Positions 8,971-18,441 of a stretch of DNA of 64,000 nucleotides are shown here, one piece after another. The first letter of the stretch is position 1; each line of letters starts with the position of its first letter. Source of the stretch: Streptomyces sp. A1136 (GTDB taxonomy: Bacteria; Actinomycetota; Actinomycetes; Streptomycetales; Streptomycetaceae); contig NZ_SSBJ01000004.1 in assembly GCF_004795055.1 (NCBI RefSeq), positions 62,001-126,000 on the forward strand. The letters run 5' to 3'. Made by a program: the position numbers and the translations under genes. Below the pieces are notes generated by a model that saw only the letters and a program-made list of their open reading frames with translations, was not told where the DNA came from and searched no databases.

Positions 8971-9109
8971 ACAGGCAACCTTTCCCCGTGTCGCGGCGCT
9001 GAGACGGTAGTGATCGCCGTGGCGCGGTTCCGGGCGTGGTGGCCGAACGGGCGCCACCACCCGGACGGCGCCGCGCGCGACCCGACAGACAGGCCTTCGG
9101 CGACCGGGC

Positions 9110-11677
9110 CTATGACTGCGTGACGGCCCGCAAGGGGCTGAGCGCGGCGGCCCGGCGGGCGGGCAGGACCGCCGCGACGGCGCCGACGCACAGGGAGAGC
9201 AGGACCACGCAGGCGAGCGTGCCCCACGGCGGGGAGAAGGTGTACTGGGGGATCGCGCCGCCCGCCAATCCACTGACCTTCCACGCACCGAACAGTCCAC
9301 CGGCCAGACCGAGCAGGGTGCCGAAGGCGGCGACGCCGACGGCTTCCAGGAGGATCATCCGGCGGACGCCGCCGCGGTCCATGCCGATGGCCCGCAGGAC
9401 GCCGATCTCCCGGGTGCGCTCCGAGACCGCCATGGCGAGCGTGTTGACCATGCCGAGCCCGGAGATCAGTACGCCGACGGCGAGCAGCCCGAACACCATG
9501 GTCATCAGGTCGCCCGCGACTCCGGCCTGTTCCCGGACGAGCTGCGCGCGGCTTTGGACCTTCAGCAGTGGACTGTCACTCACGGCGGCGCGCAGGCGCT
9601 TCTCCAGGTCCGGGGAGACCGCGCCGTCCGCGGTGCGGACCAGGATGCGCTGCACGGAGTCGTGCAGGAAGCCGCGCTGCTGCACGTCGGTGCGGTACCC
9701 GATGACGTCCTGGGCGGTCGGGTTGTCCCGGTAGACGCCGACGACGGTGTACGACTCGTCACGGTCGCCGGTTCCGGGGCCGATGCCCGCCCGGACGCGC
9801 TCGCCGGTGGTGACGTGCCGGTCCCGGGCGAAGCTCTGGGAGACGGCGATGGTGCCCGGGCGGAGGTGTTCGGCGGAACCGCTGAGGAAGCGCAGCCTCA
9901 TCACCTCGCCCACGGTCTCGGGGTCCACCCCGGAGATCGTCTTGACGAGACCGTCGGCGTCGATGGTGGAGTCCGCCACGGCGGAAGAGGTCCGCACCCC
10001 GGGCACATCGGCGACGCGCCGGAGGTCGGCGGAGGCGACGGCGGTGGTGGTGTCGCGGGCGCTGATGACGTAGTCGGCGCTCAGCCCGGCGGCGGCCTGG
10101 GCGTCCAGGGCCCGGCTGCTGGACTGGTCGATGACGGCGAGGCCCGAGACGAGCGCGGTGCTGATCAGCAAGGTGGCGGCGGTCGCGGCGGTACGGCGCG
10201 GGTCGCGCAGGGTGTTCTCGCGGGCCAGGTCGCCCACGACACCGAAGCGGGTGGTGAAGCGGCCGAGGGAACGGATCACCGGGGCGGCGAGCAGGGGAGC
10301 CGTCGTGATCAGACCGAGCACGAGGAGGCCCGCGCCGAACAGCGCGGTCCGCAGGTTCTCATCGGTGGCACTGTCGGCGTCACCGAGCGAGAACAGCAGC
10401 CCCACACCCACGGCGACGACGACCAGACCGACGCAGGCGCGGACGCGCGACGCCATGCCCGACGGCGCTTGCCCCACCGTGCGCATCGCCTCGACGGGAG
10501 CGATCCGCGCCGCGCGGCGCGACGGCAGCCAGGCGGCGAGCACGGTGACGCCGACGCCCACGACGACCGAGGCGAGGACGGTGGTCGGACCGATCACCAA
10601 CGGTCCGTCGGGCATCAGGTCGTCGGAGGTGCCCAGTACACCCGGCAGCGCGACCGCCACCCCGAGCCCCACCGCGAATCCGAGCACGGACGCGGCGAGC
10701 CCGACCACGGCCGCTTCGGCGAGGACCGAACGGACCACCTGGCGACGGGTGGCGCCGATCGCACGCAGCAAGGCGATCTCACGGCTGCGCCCCGCCACGA
10801 GCATGGTGAACGTGTTGACGATGAGCAACGTGCCGATGAACAGCGAGACGACGGCGAAGAGCACGGGCAGTCGTGCGTAACTGTGGATCTTGCCGTTGAC
10901 GAAGACGGACTGCTGCTCGGCCTGGGCGGCGCCGGTGGTGGCCTCGGCGCGGTCGGCCGGCAACATGGCGGTGACCCGCTCGGCCAGCAGGGGCTGGCCG
11001 GTGCCGGCCTTGGCGCTCAGGTCGATCCGGTTGTAGTGCCCCGGTGAGGCGAACGACTTCTGGGCGGTGCCCTTGTCGAAGACCGCCAGGGTGCCGCCGG
11101 CGTTCACCCGACCGTCCCCGGTGGACACCAGACCCACCAGGCGCATCCTGAGGACCGGTCCGTCCTTGGCGAGGGTGACGGTGTCGCCGAGTACGTAACC
11201 GCCCGCGGCCGCGGTCCCGCGGTCGAGGGCGACTTCACCGCCGTCCCGGGGGGCCCGCCCGGCCGTCAGCGGGTGGCGGCCGTCCGTGCCCCCGGGACCC
11301 GGGACGTAGGCAGCACCGAACCGGCCCATCTTGCTCCCGGGTCGCATCGGTGTGCCGTCCTTGGCCGACAGGGTGACCGAACCGTCCGCGGCCGGACGGA
11401 CGGAGGCGACGCCGGGAACGGCGGACAGCTTGTGTACGAGTACGTCGTCGAGCGCGCCGTACTGCTCGGCCTCCGAGGCGCCCGGAGGGGATTTCGCGGT
11501 CACGCTCACGGCGACGTCCGCGTAGTCGCGCGACATGGAGGCGCGATAGGCGGCGGTGGTGGAGTCGGCGAAGACCAGGGAGCCGGAGATGAACGCGACA
11601 CCGAGACCGACCGCGAGCACGGTCATGACCAGTCGGGCCTTGTGGGCGAGGACGTTGCGCAGGGCTGTTCGCAGCAT
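9110..11677 (-). CDS. FtsX/MacB-type ABC transporter permease
   Basis: An 855-residue membrane protein with the layout of actinobacterial two-FtsX permeases: an N-terminal membrane helix ([21 protein letters not shown], split by the cytosolic start [14 protein letters not shown]), a large extracytoplasmic domain, a first FtsX block with [17 protein letters not shown], a second extracytoplasmic domain, and a second FtsX block with [19 protein letters not shown] near the end. It probably moves substrates or signals across the membrane with the ATPase at 11726-12502, 48 bp upstream. Such permeases often serve antimicrobial-peptide resistance or lipoprotein-type export; the substrate is unknown. 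The sensor kinase and response regulator further upstream suggest regulated expression. Confidence 0.88.
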   Translation of the reverse strand: MLRTALRNVLAHKARLVMTVLAVGLGVAFISGSLVFADSTTAAYRASMSRDYADVAVSVTAKSPPGASEAEQYGALDDVLVHKLSAVPGVASVRPAADGSVTLSAKDGTPMRPGSKMGRFGAAYVPGPGGTDGRHPLTAGRAPRDGGEVALDRGTAAAGGYVLGDTVTLAKDGPVLRMRLVGLVSTGDGRVNAGGTLAVFDKGTAQKSFASPGHYNRIDLSAKAGTGQPLLAERVTAMLPADRAEATTGAAQAEQQSVFVNGKIHSYARLPVLFAVVSLFIGTLLIVNTFTMLVAGRSREIALLRAIGATRRQVVRSVLAEAAVVGLAASVLGFAVGLGVAVALPGVLGTSDDLMPDGPLVIGPTTVLASVVVGVGVTVLAAWLPSRRAARIAPVEAMRTVGQAPSGMASRVRACVGLVVVAVGVGLLFSLGDADSATDENLRTALFGAGLLVLGLITTAPLLAAPVIRSLGRFTTRFGVVGDLARENTLRDPRRTAATAATLLISTALVSGLAVIDQSSSRALDAQAAAGLSADYVISARDTTTAVASADLRRVADVPGVRTSSAVADSTIDADGLVKTISGVDPETVGEVMRLRFLSGSAEHLRPGTIAVSQSFARDRHVTTGERVRAGIGPGTGDRDESYTVVGVYRDNPTAQDVIGYRTDVQQRGFLHDSVQRILVRTADGAVSPDLEKRLRAAVSDSPLLKVQSRAQLVREQAGVAGDLMTMVFGLLAVGVLISGLGMVNTLAMAVSERTREIGVLRAIGMDRGGVRRMILLEAVGVAAFGTLLGLAGGLFGAWKVSGLAGGAIPQYTFSPPWGTLACVVLLSLCVGAVAAVLPARRAAALSPLRAVTQS

Positions 11678-11725
11678 GGTCGGCTTTCGAGAGTGCGGAA
11701 GGGCGAGGACGGAACGGGAACGCGG

Positions 11726-12502
11726 TCAGGAGGCGCGGCCCCGGGCCTCGAAGGCGAGCATCCTGTCGAGTACGGCGTCGGCGGTCGGTTCGCGCAGTTC
11801 GTCCACGAGCCGCCCGTCCGCCAGGAACACCACCCGGTCCGCGTGCGCGGCGGCCACCGGGTCATGGGTCACCATCACGACGGTCTGGCCCAGTTCCCGT
11901 ACCGACTCGCGCAGGAAACCCAGCACTTCGGCACCGGAGCGGGAGTCGAGGTTGCCGGTCGGCTCGTCGGCGAAGACGATCTCCGGCCGGGCAAGCAGGG
12001 CACGGGCCACGGCGACCCGCTGCTGCTGGCCGCCGGAGAGCTGGGACGGGCGGTGCGCGAGCCGGCCCGCGAGCCCGACGGTGGCGATGACGGTGTCCAG
12101 CCAGGCCGCCTCGGGTCGGCGGCCGGCCAGCCGCAGCGGCAGGAGGATGTTCTCCAGTGCGGTCAGGGTGGACAGCAGGTTGAAGCCCTGGAAGACGAAG
12201 CCGACCTTCTCCCGGCGCAACTCGGTGAGCCGCCGGTCGTTCAGGGACGACAGTTCGACACCACCGATCCGGGCCGAGCCGGAGGTGACCGGATCGAGGC
12301 CGGCCATGCAATGCATGAGGGTGGACTTACCGGAGCCGGAGGGACCCATGACGGCCGTGAAGCGGCCCCGCGCGAACTCCACGGACACCGCGTCCAGCGC
12401 GGTGACCCGGGTCTCCCCCTTCCCGTACGTCTTGGTCAGGCCGGACGCACGGGCGGCGGGCTCCGTGGACGGTGTGCCGGAGGAAGGGAAAGCGGTTGGC
12501 AT
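11726..12502 (-). CDS. ABC transporter ATP-binding protein (LolD/MacB type)
   Basis: A 258-residue ATPase. Walker A GPSGSGKS is at 53-60, the Q-loop is in VFQGFNLL, the signature is [15 protein letters not shown], Walker B is [13 protein letters not shown], and the H-loop is VMVTHD. The [12 protein letters not shown] start is characteristic of the family that energises FtsX-type permeases, matching its neighbour at 9110-11677. ATG 12502 follows GGGAG by five bases; an earlier in-frame ATG at 12562 would add 20 residues without a ribosome site. The 230 bp between this start and the regulator stop (12733) hold no gene and probably contain its promoter. Confidence 0.9.
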   Translation of the reverse strand: MPTAFPSSGTPSTEPAARASGLTKTYGKGETRVTALDAVSVEFARGRFTAVMGPSGSGKSTLMHCMAGLDPVTSGSARIGGVELSSLNDRRLTELRREKVGFVFQGFNLLSTLTALENILLPLRLAGRRPEAAWLDTVIATVGLAGRLAHRPSQLSGGQQQRVAVARALLARPEIVFADEPTGNLDSRSGAEVLGFLRESVRELGQTVVMVTHDPVAAAHADRVVFLADGRLVDELREPTADAVLDRMLAFEARGRAS

Positions 12503-12732
12503 GGGAACTCCCGTGTGGCGTGCGACGGCCCGCGAGAAATGCCGCGAGCCGGGGGGACGCATCCATCCTCACGGCCCTGAACTGCGCAAACATCGTGCTG
12601 TAGGCGGGAGTCGACCTCTGCCCAAAGGCCGACCGCCCCCGCTTCCCCTCTGTCGAAGGTCGAGGACCGGCCAGGGGAAACCCCATCCGGGGCACAGGGG
12701 CAGCAGGTGGGTCGCCGGTCTCCGGGGCCCCG

Positions 12733-13410
12733 TCAGGACGCCAGGCCGGCCCTGTGGGCCAGCAGTGCGGCCTGGACCCGGCTCGCCGAACCGGTCTTGT
12801 CCAAGATGGCGCCCACATGCGTCTTCACCGTGCCGACGCCGATACCGAGCCGCCCGGCGACGTCCTGGTTCGACAGCCCCTGTCCGAGCATCGCCAACAC
12901 CTCCCGCTCCCGACCGGTGAGCCGGGCGATCCGCTCGTCGACCGGCACGGCCCCGACGTCCTTGGACGCATCGGACCGCAGCATCCGGGAGATCACCGTC
13001 CCGGTCACGCCCGGCGAGAGTACGGCGTCCCCGGCGGCGGCCGCCCGGACCGCGCTGATCAGCTCCTGGGGCCCCTCGTCCTTCAACAGGAACCCGGCGG
13101 CGCCCTCCCGCAGCGCCCGCACCACGTTGTCGTCGTCCCCGAAGGTCGTCAGCATCACCACTCGCGGCGCGGGGTCGAGGGCGAGGAGCGGCGCGATCGC
13201 CGCCAGCCCGTCACACACCGGCATCCGGATGTCGACCAGGGCCACGTCCGGGTGGTGCGCGGCGGCCTCCTCGACGGCCGCGTGTCCGTCGGCGGCCTCT
13301 GCGACCACCTCGATGCCCTCGGCATGGCGCAGGATCAGACGGACCCCGTGCCGGATCATCGTCTCGTCGTCGGCGAGCAGGACACGGATCGGCTGGGCGG
13401 GTTGGCTCAC
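12733..13410 (-). CDS. NarL/LuxR-family response regulator
   Basis: A 225-residue two-component regulator. The receiver domain has acidic residues in LLADDE (13-16), the phosphoacceptor Asp60 in VALVDIRMP, Thr in MLTTFGDDD, and Lys in FLLKDEGP. The C-terminal LuxR-type helix-turn-helix runs about 160-215 ([22 protein letters not shown] and TVKTHV). GTG 13410 overlaps the kinase stop (GTGA), so the two are translationally coupled. The likely target is the downstream ABC operon, by position; that is inference. Confidence 0.93.
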   Translation of the reverse strand: MSQPAQPIRVLLADDETMIRHGVRLILRHAEGIEVVAEAADGHAAVEEAAAHHPDVALVDIRMPVCDGLAAIAPLLALDPAPRVVMLTTFGDDDNVVRALREGAAGFLLKDEGPQELISAVRAAAAGDAVLSPGVTGTVISRMLRSDASKDVGAVPVDERIARLTGREREVLAMLGQGLSNQDVAGRLGIGVGTVKTHVGAILDKTGSASRVQAALLAHRAGLAS

Positions 13411-15089
13411 AGGGTCTCCCAGGGCGGTGCGTCCCGTACGGACGCGACGGTGAAGCGGTTGATGGAGATGAGGCGTTGCGAGGCGTCGAAGCAGTAGCGG
13501 GTGACGGTGAAGGCACCGGGGCGGGGGCCGGGGCCGGCGGGTGGGTAGACGCACCCCGCGGTGCCGTCCGGGCGCGGTGGTTCGTGTCCGGTGGCCGCGG
13601 CCCGCACGGCCGGACTGTCGAAGACCCCCTTCAACTCCTGGTACGTCATGCCGAGGCGCGGCTCCGGAGGCAGGGGCGCGCCCCTCGGTTGGCCGTACAC
13701 CATGCTGATCGACAGTGCCATCAGCACCCACAGCGCCGCCGCCCCCAGTCCGAACGTCAAGACGCCGGCGGTCCGCGGTCCGCGCGCCGCCGCGCCCACG
13801 GTGTCGTCGAACGTCTCGGGTGGGGAGGCTGCCGCGCCGCCTTCGGACGGTCTCCTCGTGACTGAGTCGCCCGGATCCGCGGGGACGGTCGCCGAGACCC
13901 GGAATCCGCCGGACGGCAGCGCGCCGGCCTCGAAGGCGCCGCCGAGCAGTTCGACCCGTTCGCGCAGACCCGGCAGACCGCGTCCCGTCCCGCCCCCGGG
14001 CGGGGCCTCGGCCGAAGCGGCCGGCGCGCCGTTGCGGACGGTCACGCGCACCGCCCGGTCGTCGTGCTCGACCCGTACGAGGACGTGGGAGGCCGCCGCG
14101 TACCGGTGTACGTTCGTCAGGGCCTCCCGCACCAGCCGGTGCACCGCGCGCCGTACCCGCGCCGGGCGGCCGTCGAGGTCGGGGCCGCTCCATTCCAGCC
14201 GCACGGCGATCCCGCCGTCGCGGGACTCCGCGACCAGCGCCTCGACGTCGGCCCGGGTGCCGGTGGCGTCGGTGAGCGCGTCCGGTCCCGTGTCCCGGCC
14301 CAGCGGGCCGAGAACCCCGAGCGCCTGCCGCAGTTCGCGCATCGCGTCCCGGGTGGCGCGGCGCACCAGGACGGCCTCTTCGCGCAGCTCCGGGTCGGCC
14401 TCGTCGAGGGCCAGTTCCAGGCCACCGGCGTGCAGTGAGATGAGACTGAGCCGATGGCCCACCAGGTCGTGCATCTCGGCGGCGATCCTGGACCGCTCAC
14501 GGGTGCGGGCCTCGCTGTCCGCGGACCGGCGGGCCCGCTCGGCCGCGTCACCGCGTTCGCGCAGCGCCTGCAGCAGCCGGTCCTGCTGCCCGTGGACCGT
14601 TCCGACCAGGCCGGGTAGGACCACCGAGGTCACCGCGAGGAGCAACGCCAGCTCCAGCGCGTAGACGACCCGACCCCCGGGTCCGAGCAAGGGTCCGGTC
14701 GCGGCCGCGGACAGCATGACGAGCAGGCTCGCCCCGCCGATCAGCCGGGCGCGATGACGCGGACGGACCGTACCGATCGCCGCCCCGTACGAGGAGGCGG
14801 CCGTGACGGGGCCGACGACGGGTGCGGCGCCGGTGAGGACGGCGAGCAGCAGGAGCACGACCTCGGGCCGGCGCCGACGCAGCGGGAAGAGCGCGACGGA
14901 AACCGCGATCGCGCACAGTTGGAACCCGGGATGCGGCAGATCCCACGACCGGAGGGAGACCGCGAACAGACAGAGCGCGGCGAGCGTCACACCGGCGCTC
15001 TCGCCGACGACTCGACCGACTCCCGTCCGGCGTGCCGGACCATCCACCCTCGGCGGGACACACTGACGGAAACGGCTGATGAGCGACAC
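13407..15089 (-). CDS. HisKA_3 sensor histidine kinase with extra C-terminal membrane-anchored domain
   Basis: A 560-residue kinase. Residues about 33-165 carry several membrane helices. The dimerisation and phosphoacceptor box EMHDLVGHRLSLISLH has His207. The ATPase domain runs about 325-405, with REALTNVHRYA (N box) and GRGLPGLRERVELLGG (G box). Unlike ordinary NarL-type kinases it continues: a further membrane helix at about 453-478 and a C-terminal domain of about 80 residues that may lie outside the cell, containing two Cys (GCVYPP and RYCFDAS). GTG 15089 lacks a clear ribosome site, so the true start may be later. It pairs with the response regulator and probably senses envelope or peptide stress. 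Confidence 0.85.
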   Translation of the reverse strand: MSLISRFRQCVPPRVDGPARRTGVGRVVGESAGVTLAALCLFAVSLRSWDLPHPGFQLCAIAVSVALFPLRRRRPEVVLLLLAVLTGAAPVVGPVTAASSYGAAIGTVRPRHRARLIGGASLLVMLSAAATGPLLGPGGRVVYALELALLLAVTSVVLPGLVGTVHGQQDRLLQALRERGDAAERARRSADSEARTRERSRIAAEMHDLVGHRLSLISLHAGGLELALDEADPELREEAVLVRRATRDAMRELRQALGVLGPLGRDTGPDALTDATGTRADVEALVAESRDGGIAVRLEWSGPDLDGRPARVRRAVHRLVREALTNVHRYAAASHVLVRVEHDDRAVRVTVRNGAPAASAEAPPGGGTGRGLPGLRERVELLGGAFEAGALPSGGFRVSATVPADPGDSVTRRPSEGGAAASPPETFDDTVGAAARGPRTAGVLTFGLGAAALWVLMALSISMVYGQPRGAPLPPEPRLGMTYQELKGVFDSPAVRAAATGHEPPRPDGTAGCVYPPAGPGPRPGAFTVTRYCFDASQRLISINRFTVASVRDAPPWETL

Positions 15090-15141
15090 ATCGCCCAGTA
15101 TCGATCGCGTCCGGCGGGCGGGCGTCGACCTCAGGACCGAT

Positions 15142-15169
15142 CCGGGCTCTGTCTTTGGACAGAGCCCGG
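15142..15169. terminator. Hairpin with perfect 12-bp stem
   Basis: CCGGGCTCTGTC, loop TTTG, GACAGAGCCCGG: a perfect stem lying downstream of the minus-strand MepB gene and upstream of the kinase gene. It is a likely terminator for MepB. The GGCTCTGTC end also resembles insertion-sequence termini, so an excision scar is an alternative. Confidence 0.6.
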
Positions 15170-15182
15170 GGGATGCGGCCCT

Positions 15183-15211
15183 GCGCGGCCCGGGCCCCCA
15201 CCGGGCCGCGC
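15183..15211. terminator. Second hairpin downstream of MepB
   Basis: GCGCGGCCCGG (15183-15193), loop GCCCCCA, CCGGGCCGCGC (15201-15211): a perfect 11-bp GC stem, 13 bp from the preceding hairpin. Together they form a tandem terminator between MepB (stop 15354) and the kinase start (15089). A short palindrome, CGTGATCACG, at 15239-15248 and a repeated GATCAGTG nearby are otherwise unexplained. Confidence 0.55.
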
Positions 15212-15353
15212 GAGCCGGCCCACCACCGGCTTCGCGGCCGTGATCACGTGACTGCCCCGCGCACTGGACGAGTCATTCCAAATGATCAGTGGTCGTCGGC
15301 GATCAGTGATCGCGTGATGGGATGGCTCTACTTGTGGTTGCGTCACCGCCGTC

Positions 15354-15923
15354 CTATCGACGGTAGAGCTCTCGGGCACGGGCTGAGTCGATGGCCCCGT
15401 CTTGAGGCAGGTGCAGGAAGTAGTCCAGCTGCCAGGCCTGCGCCATGCCGGCTTGGCGGTTGGGGGTGGTCACCCAGGGCGGATAGACGCGGAAAGCCCG
15501 TTTCCCACCGGAACCGTTTGCCGACACGACGCCGTGCCGGCGGAGCGCGTCCATGGGAAGGACGAACTGGCCGAGACAGTGCTGGTCGCGGGTGCTGATG
15601 ACGAAGAGGTCGACGGGGTCCGTGGCGTCGAAGGGCTGGATGGGCCCGCCCGGGGACCTCTTCCATATGGTGACGAACTGGCCGACCTTGGTGGGGGTCG
15701 TCTTGGCTGCGCGGAATCGGATGGAGATTCCGTCAAGGGTGAATGCGTGGGCCGCGTACGCGGCACTCTCAGCTTCGGGGACCGGCTGCGAGCAGGTGAA
15801 CCCGCAGGGGTCGTAGACGAGGGTCTTCGCCGCAAGGAGATCACTGTGGGCCGGGGCGGTGTCCGGCCACGGTGTGAATCCAGTGGGGTGGAGATCGGAT
15901 GAGTACTCGCGCTTCGTCACCAT
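15354..15923 (-). CDS. MepB family protein
   Basis: A 189-residue cytosolic protein. Segments YAAHAFTLDG, IRFRAAKTTPTKVGQFVTIW, PFDATDPVDLFVIS, CLGQFVLPMDAL, GKRAFRVYPPWVTT and AQAWQLDYF match the MepB family in order and over full length. The name comes from the staphylococcal mepRAB locus; the biochemical role is not established as far as I know. It sits next to a decayed transposase, consistent with acquisition by transfer. The start at 15923 has only a weak AGGG site. Confidence 0.75.
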   Translation of the reverse strand: MVTKREYSSDLHPTGFTPWPDTAPAHSDLLAAKTLVYDPCGFTCSQPVPEAESAAYAAHAFTLDGISIRFRAAKTTPTKVGQFVTIWKRSPGGPIQPFDATDPVDLFVISTRDQHCLGQFVLPMDALRRHGVVSANGSGGKRAFRVYPPWVTTPNRQAGMAQAWQLDYFLHLPQDGAIDSARARELYRR

Positions 15924-16039
15924 TCGTTCACCCTGTCACCCACGCTTGGACGGTCGCCGACTCGACTGGGGTGTATCTCCCGTCGAGTCATTTCGACTGC
16001 TGACGGTGTCCAGGAGCACGGACAGGGCGTCCAAGATCA

Positions 16040-16610
16040 TTGTGTGACGAACAACCCAGACGCCTGCTGACCGCACTGTACGTGAAGATCGACGACGAGA
16101 TCGGAGGTACCCGGTGGCCGGGCCGGCCGACCGCCGCAGCTGACGGACTCCGAGCGCGTCTGCCTCGCCGTCGCGCAGGCGCTGCTGGGTTTCACTTCGG
16201 AGTCGCGGTGGCTGCGGTTCGTGGACTCCCGCTTGGGCGCGATGTTCCCGTACGTGCCCAAGCAGCCGGGCTGGAACAAGCGACTGAGGGCCGCGTTGCC
16301 ACTGGGCAAGAAGGCAATACGGCTGCCGGCCGTCGACACGGACTTCTGGTTCGACCCGCACTGGATCATCGACTCCACCCCGTGGAATGCGGCCGCTCGC
16401 GTCCGACCATGAAGCGGTCGGACACGGCCGGCTGGGCCGGATACGGGTACTGCGCCGGCCACAGCCGGTTCTTGCGGGGCCTTCGCCTCTTCCTGGTCTG
16501 CACCCCGACCGGCACCCCGACCCTGTGGGCCCTGGCCAACCCGAATGAAGGACGGGAAGCTGTACTACCCGCAGCCGATGCGTGCCACCGAGGACGGCCC
16601 GCGGGCGTAT
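16040..16610 (+). pseudogene. Decayed IS982-family transposase
   Basis: The family's sequence is spread over three frame segments. LLTALYVKIDDEIGGTRW (about 16067-16120) is in the first frame. A second frame from about 16140 to 16412 gives LTDSERVCLAVAQALLGF, RWLRFVDSRLGAMFPYVP, GWNKRLRAALPL and DTDFWFDPHWIIDSTP. The first frame then resumes with SRPTMKRSDTAGWAGYGYC and LRLFLVCTPTGTPTLWALA until about 16565. The C-terminal third is missing and at least two frameshifts are present, so the element is dead. I could not identify its terminal inverted repeats. Confidence 0.8.
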
Positions 16611-16778
16611 TGAGGGAACGGGGCGGGCCGAGGCCACCGCCTACGCAACCGCTTCGGCCGGAACGCGATGTCGTATAGGTGCCGGCGGGTGCGGTCCGGC
16701 TCGGGAGAGAGTCGGTGACGGCTCGCGGCCCTGATCGTGGGCCCTCCTCCCCCCGACCCTCTGCGAAAGGCTCAGCGC

Positions 16779-17417
16779 ATGCACGTCGTCCCCGGGTTGA
16801 AGGTGTTGTACTTCGGAACCCCGGTGGTTCTGATCAGTTCGCTCAACGAGGACGGCACGGCGAACCTCGCGCCGATGTCCTCGGCCTGGTGGCTGGGGCA
16901 GTCCTGCATGCTCGGCCTCGGCAACGGCGCCCAGACGACCGCGAACCTGCTCCGTGAGGGCGAGTGCGTGCTCAACCTGCCGTCGTCGGCGATGGTCGAT
17001 GCCGTCGACCGCCTCGCGCTCACCACCGGGAAGGCGGTGGTCTCGGACCACAAGGCGAAGCAGGGCTACCGGCACGAGCCGGACAAGTTCTCCGTCGCGC
17101 GACTGACCGAGCAGGCATCGGACCTGGTGCGAGCCCCCAGGGTCGCGGAATGCCCCATCCAACTGGAGTGCAGGGTCGTATCCGCCCACCCCTTCGGCAG
17201 CCCGTCTCCGAGCGCCACTGCCTTCCAGGTCGAGGTCGTACGAGCCCACGTGGAGGAGGAGTTGGTTCTTCCGGGGACTCACTACGTGGACCCCCTCGGC
17301 TGGGACCCCTTGATCATGAAATTCTGCGAGTTCTTCGGCGGTGGCCACACCATTCATCCGTCGAGACTGGCCGAAGGCTGGAACATGCCGCACCTGCACC
17401 GGTCCACAGCCGGCTGA
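16779..17417 (+). CDS. Flavin reductase-like (split-barrel FMN-binding) protein
   Basis: A 212-residue protein. The N-terminal YFGTPVVLISSLNEDGTANLAPMSS and the LGLGNGAQTTANLLREGECVLNLP segment match the flavin-reductase-like FMN-binding split barrel, which binds FMN and passes electrons from NAD(P)H or acts on small electrophiles. ATG 16779 has GAAAGG nine bases upstream. The lone position gives no substrate clue. Bases 17418-17653 after it hold no clear gene. Confidence 0.75.
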   Translation: MHVVPGLKVLYFGTPVVLISSLNEDGTANLAPMSSAWWLGQSCMLGLGNGAQTTANLLREGECVLNLPSSAMVDAVDRLALTTGKAVVSDHKAKQGYRHEPDKFSVARLTEQASDLVRAPRVAECPIQLECRVVSAHPFGSPSPSATAFQVEVVRAHVEEELVLPGTHYVDPLGWDPLIMKFCEFFGGGHTIHPSRLAEGWNMPHLHRSTAG

Positions 17418-17653
17418 GCCACGCGACGCCTCACCCGCCGCCCCGGCTCCGACGCCGCCCCGGCCGCGCACGCAGGCCGCGGGCGCCGGGCCTGCGCCCG
17501 GTCGAGCCGGCGCGGCTGGGCGGGGGACAGGAGGCGGGGCACGGTCGCCGTGCCGGCGGCGCGGCCGTGCTGACGAAGGGCGAGGACCTGGCCCTCCTCT
17601 AGGGCAACGGGCTGAACGATCATCGACCGGCCCGGACGAATAGAATCCCCGGC

Positions 17654-18394
17654 ATGGCGCTGCGACCTGTCCAGGTGAACATCAAAGCCCTCGATCCCGC
17701 GGCAGTCGGCCGGTTCTGGGCGGAGGCGCTCGGCTGGAGTGCTTACAGCCCCGGCGTGACCACCTACGTCGGGCCCGCCGGCGGCCTCGTGTGGCCGGAC
17801 CCCGTCATCCTCGGCATCGACGTCGTTCCCGTGCCGGAGCCCAAGACGGCGACGAAGAACCGGGTGCACCTCGATCTGGCCTCCACCTCGGCGGCCCATC
17901 AGGCGGAGTCGGTCTCGCGCCTCCGTGCTCTCGGCGCGACGCCCGTCGACGTGGGTCAGGGCGACGTCCCGTGGACGGTCCTCGCCGATCCCGAGGGCAA
18001 CGAGTTCTGCGTGTTGGAGCCCCGGGAGACCTACCGGGACACCGGGCCGATCGCCGCGGTGGTGGTCGACTGCGCGGATCCGCGGGCCATGGCCCGGTTC
18101 TGGGGCGAGGCGACAAACTGGACCGTGCACGAAGTCACCGACGAACTGGCCGTGTTGCGGTCCGCGAAGGGCGGCGGCCCGTTCCTCGAATTCCTCCGCA
18201 CACCCGGTGTGAAGACCGTGCCGGACCGTGTCCATCTCGACATGCTTCCCTACCCAGGCGACGACAAGGCGGCGGAGGTGGCCCGGCTGCGGGCCCTCGG
18301 CGCCACCGACCTCGACCTCGGGCAGGGCGACGTTCCGTGGACGTGCCTGGCCGACCCGGAGGGCCACGAGTTCTGCGTCCTCGCCCCGTCCTGA
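17654..18394 (+). CDS. Two-domain VOC (glyoxalase-like) protein
   Basis: A 246-residue protein built from two glyoxalase/VOC modules, about 1-125 and 130-246. Each ends in the same block: PWTVLADPEGNEFCVLEP and PWTCLADPEGHEFCVLAPS, with VHLDL or VHLDM before it. VOC proteins are metal-dependent lyases, dioxygenases, isomerases or drug-binding proteins, so the reaction cannot be assigned. The repeated GATPVDVGQGDVPW and GATDLDLGQGDVPW segments indicate internal duplication. It converges with the decarboxylase gene, with 47 bp between the stops. Confidence 0.85.
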   Translation: MALRPVQVNIKALDPAAVGRFWAEALGWSAYSPGVTTYVGPAGGLVWPDPVILGIDVVPVPEPKTATKNRVHLDLASTSAAHQAESVSRLRALGATPVDVGQGDVPWTVLADPEGNEFCVLEPRETYRDTGPIAAVVVDCADPRAMARFWGEATNWTVHEVTDELAVLRSAKGGGPFLEFLRTPGVKTVPDRVHLDMLPYPGDDKAAEVARLRALGATDLDLGQGDVPWTCLADPEGHEFCVLAPS

Positions 18395-18441
18395 CGCGAA
18401 CCCTCACGCCTTGCGCGCCGACACCCGGCGGGGCCGACGGT

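Noticed and set aside
15142..15169. Insertion-sequence terminal repeat
   Set aside because: The ends resemble IS termini, but the perfect stem with a four-base loop just after a gene is better explained as a terminator; no second copy was seen.
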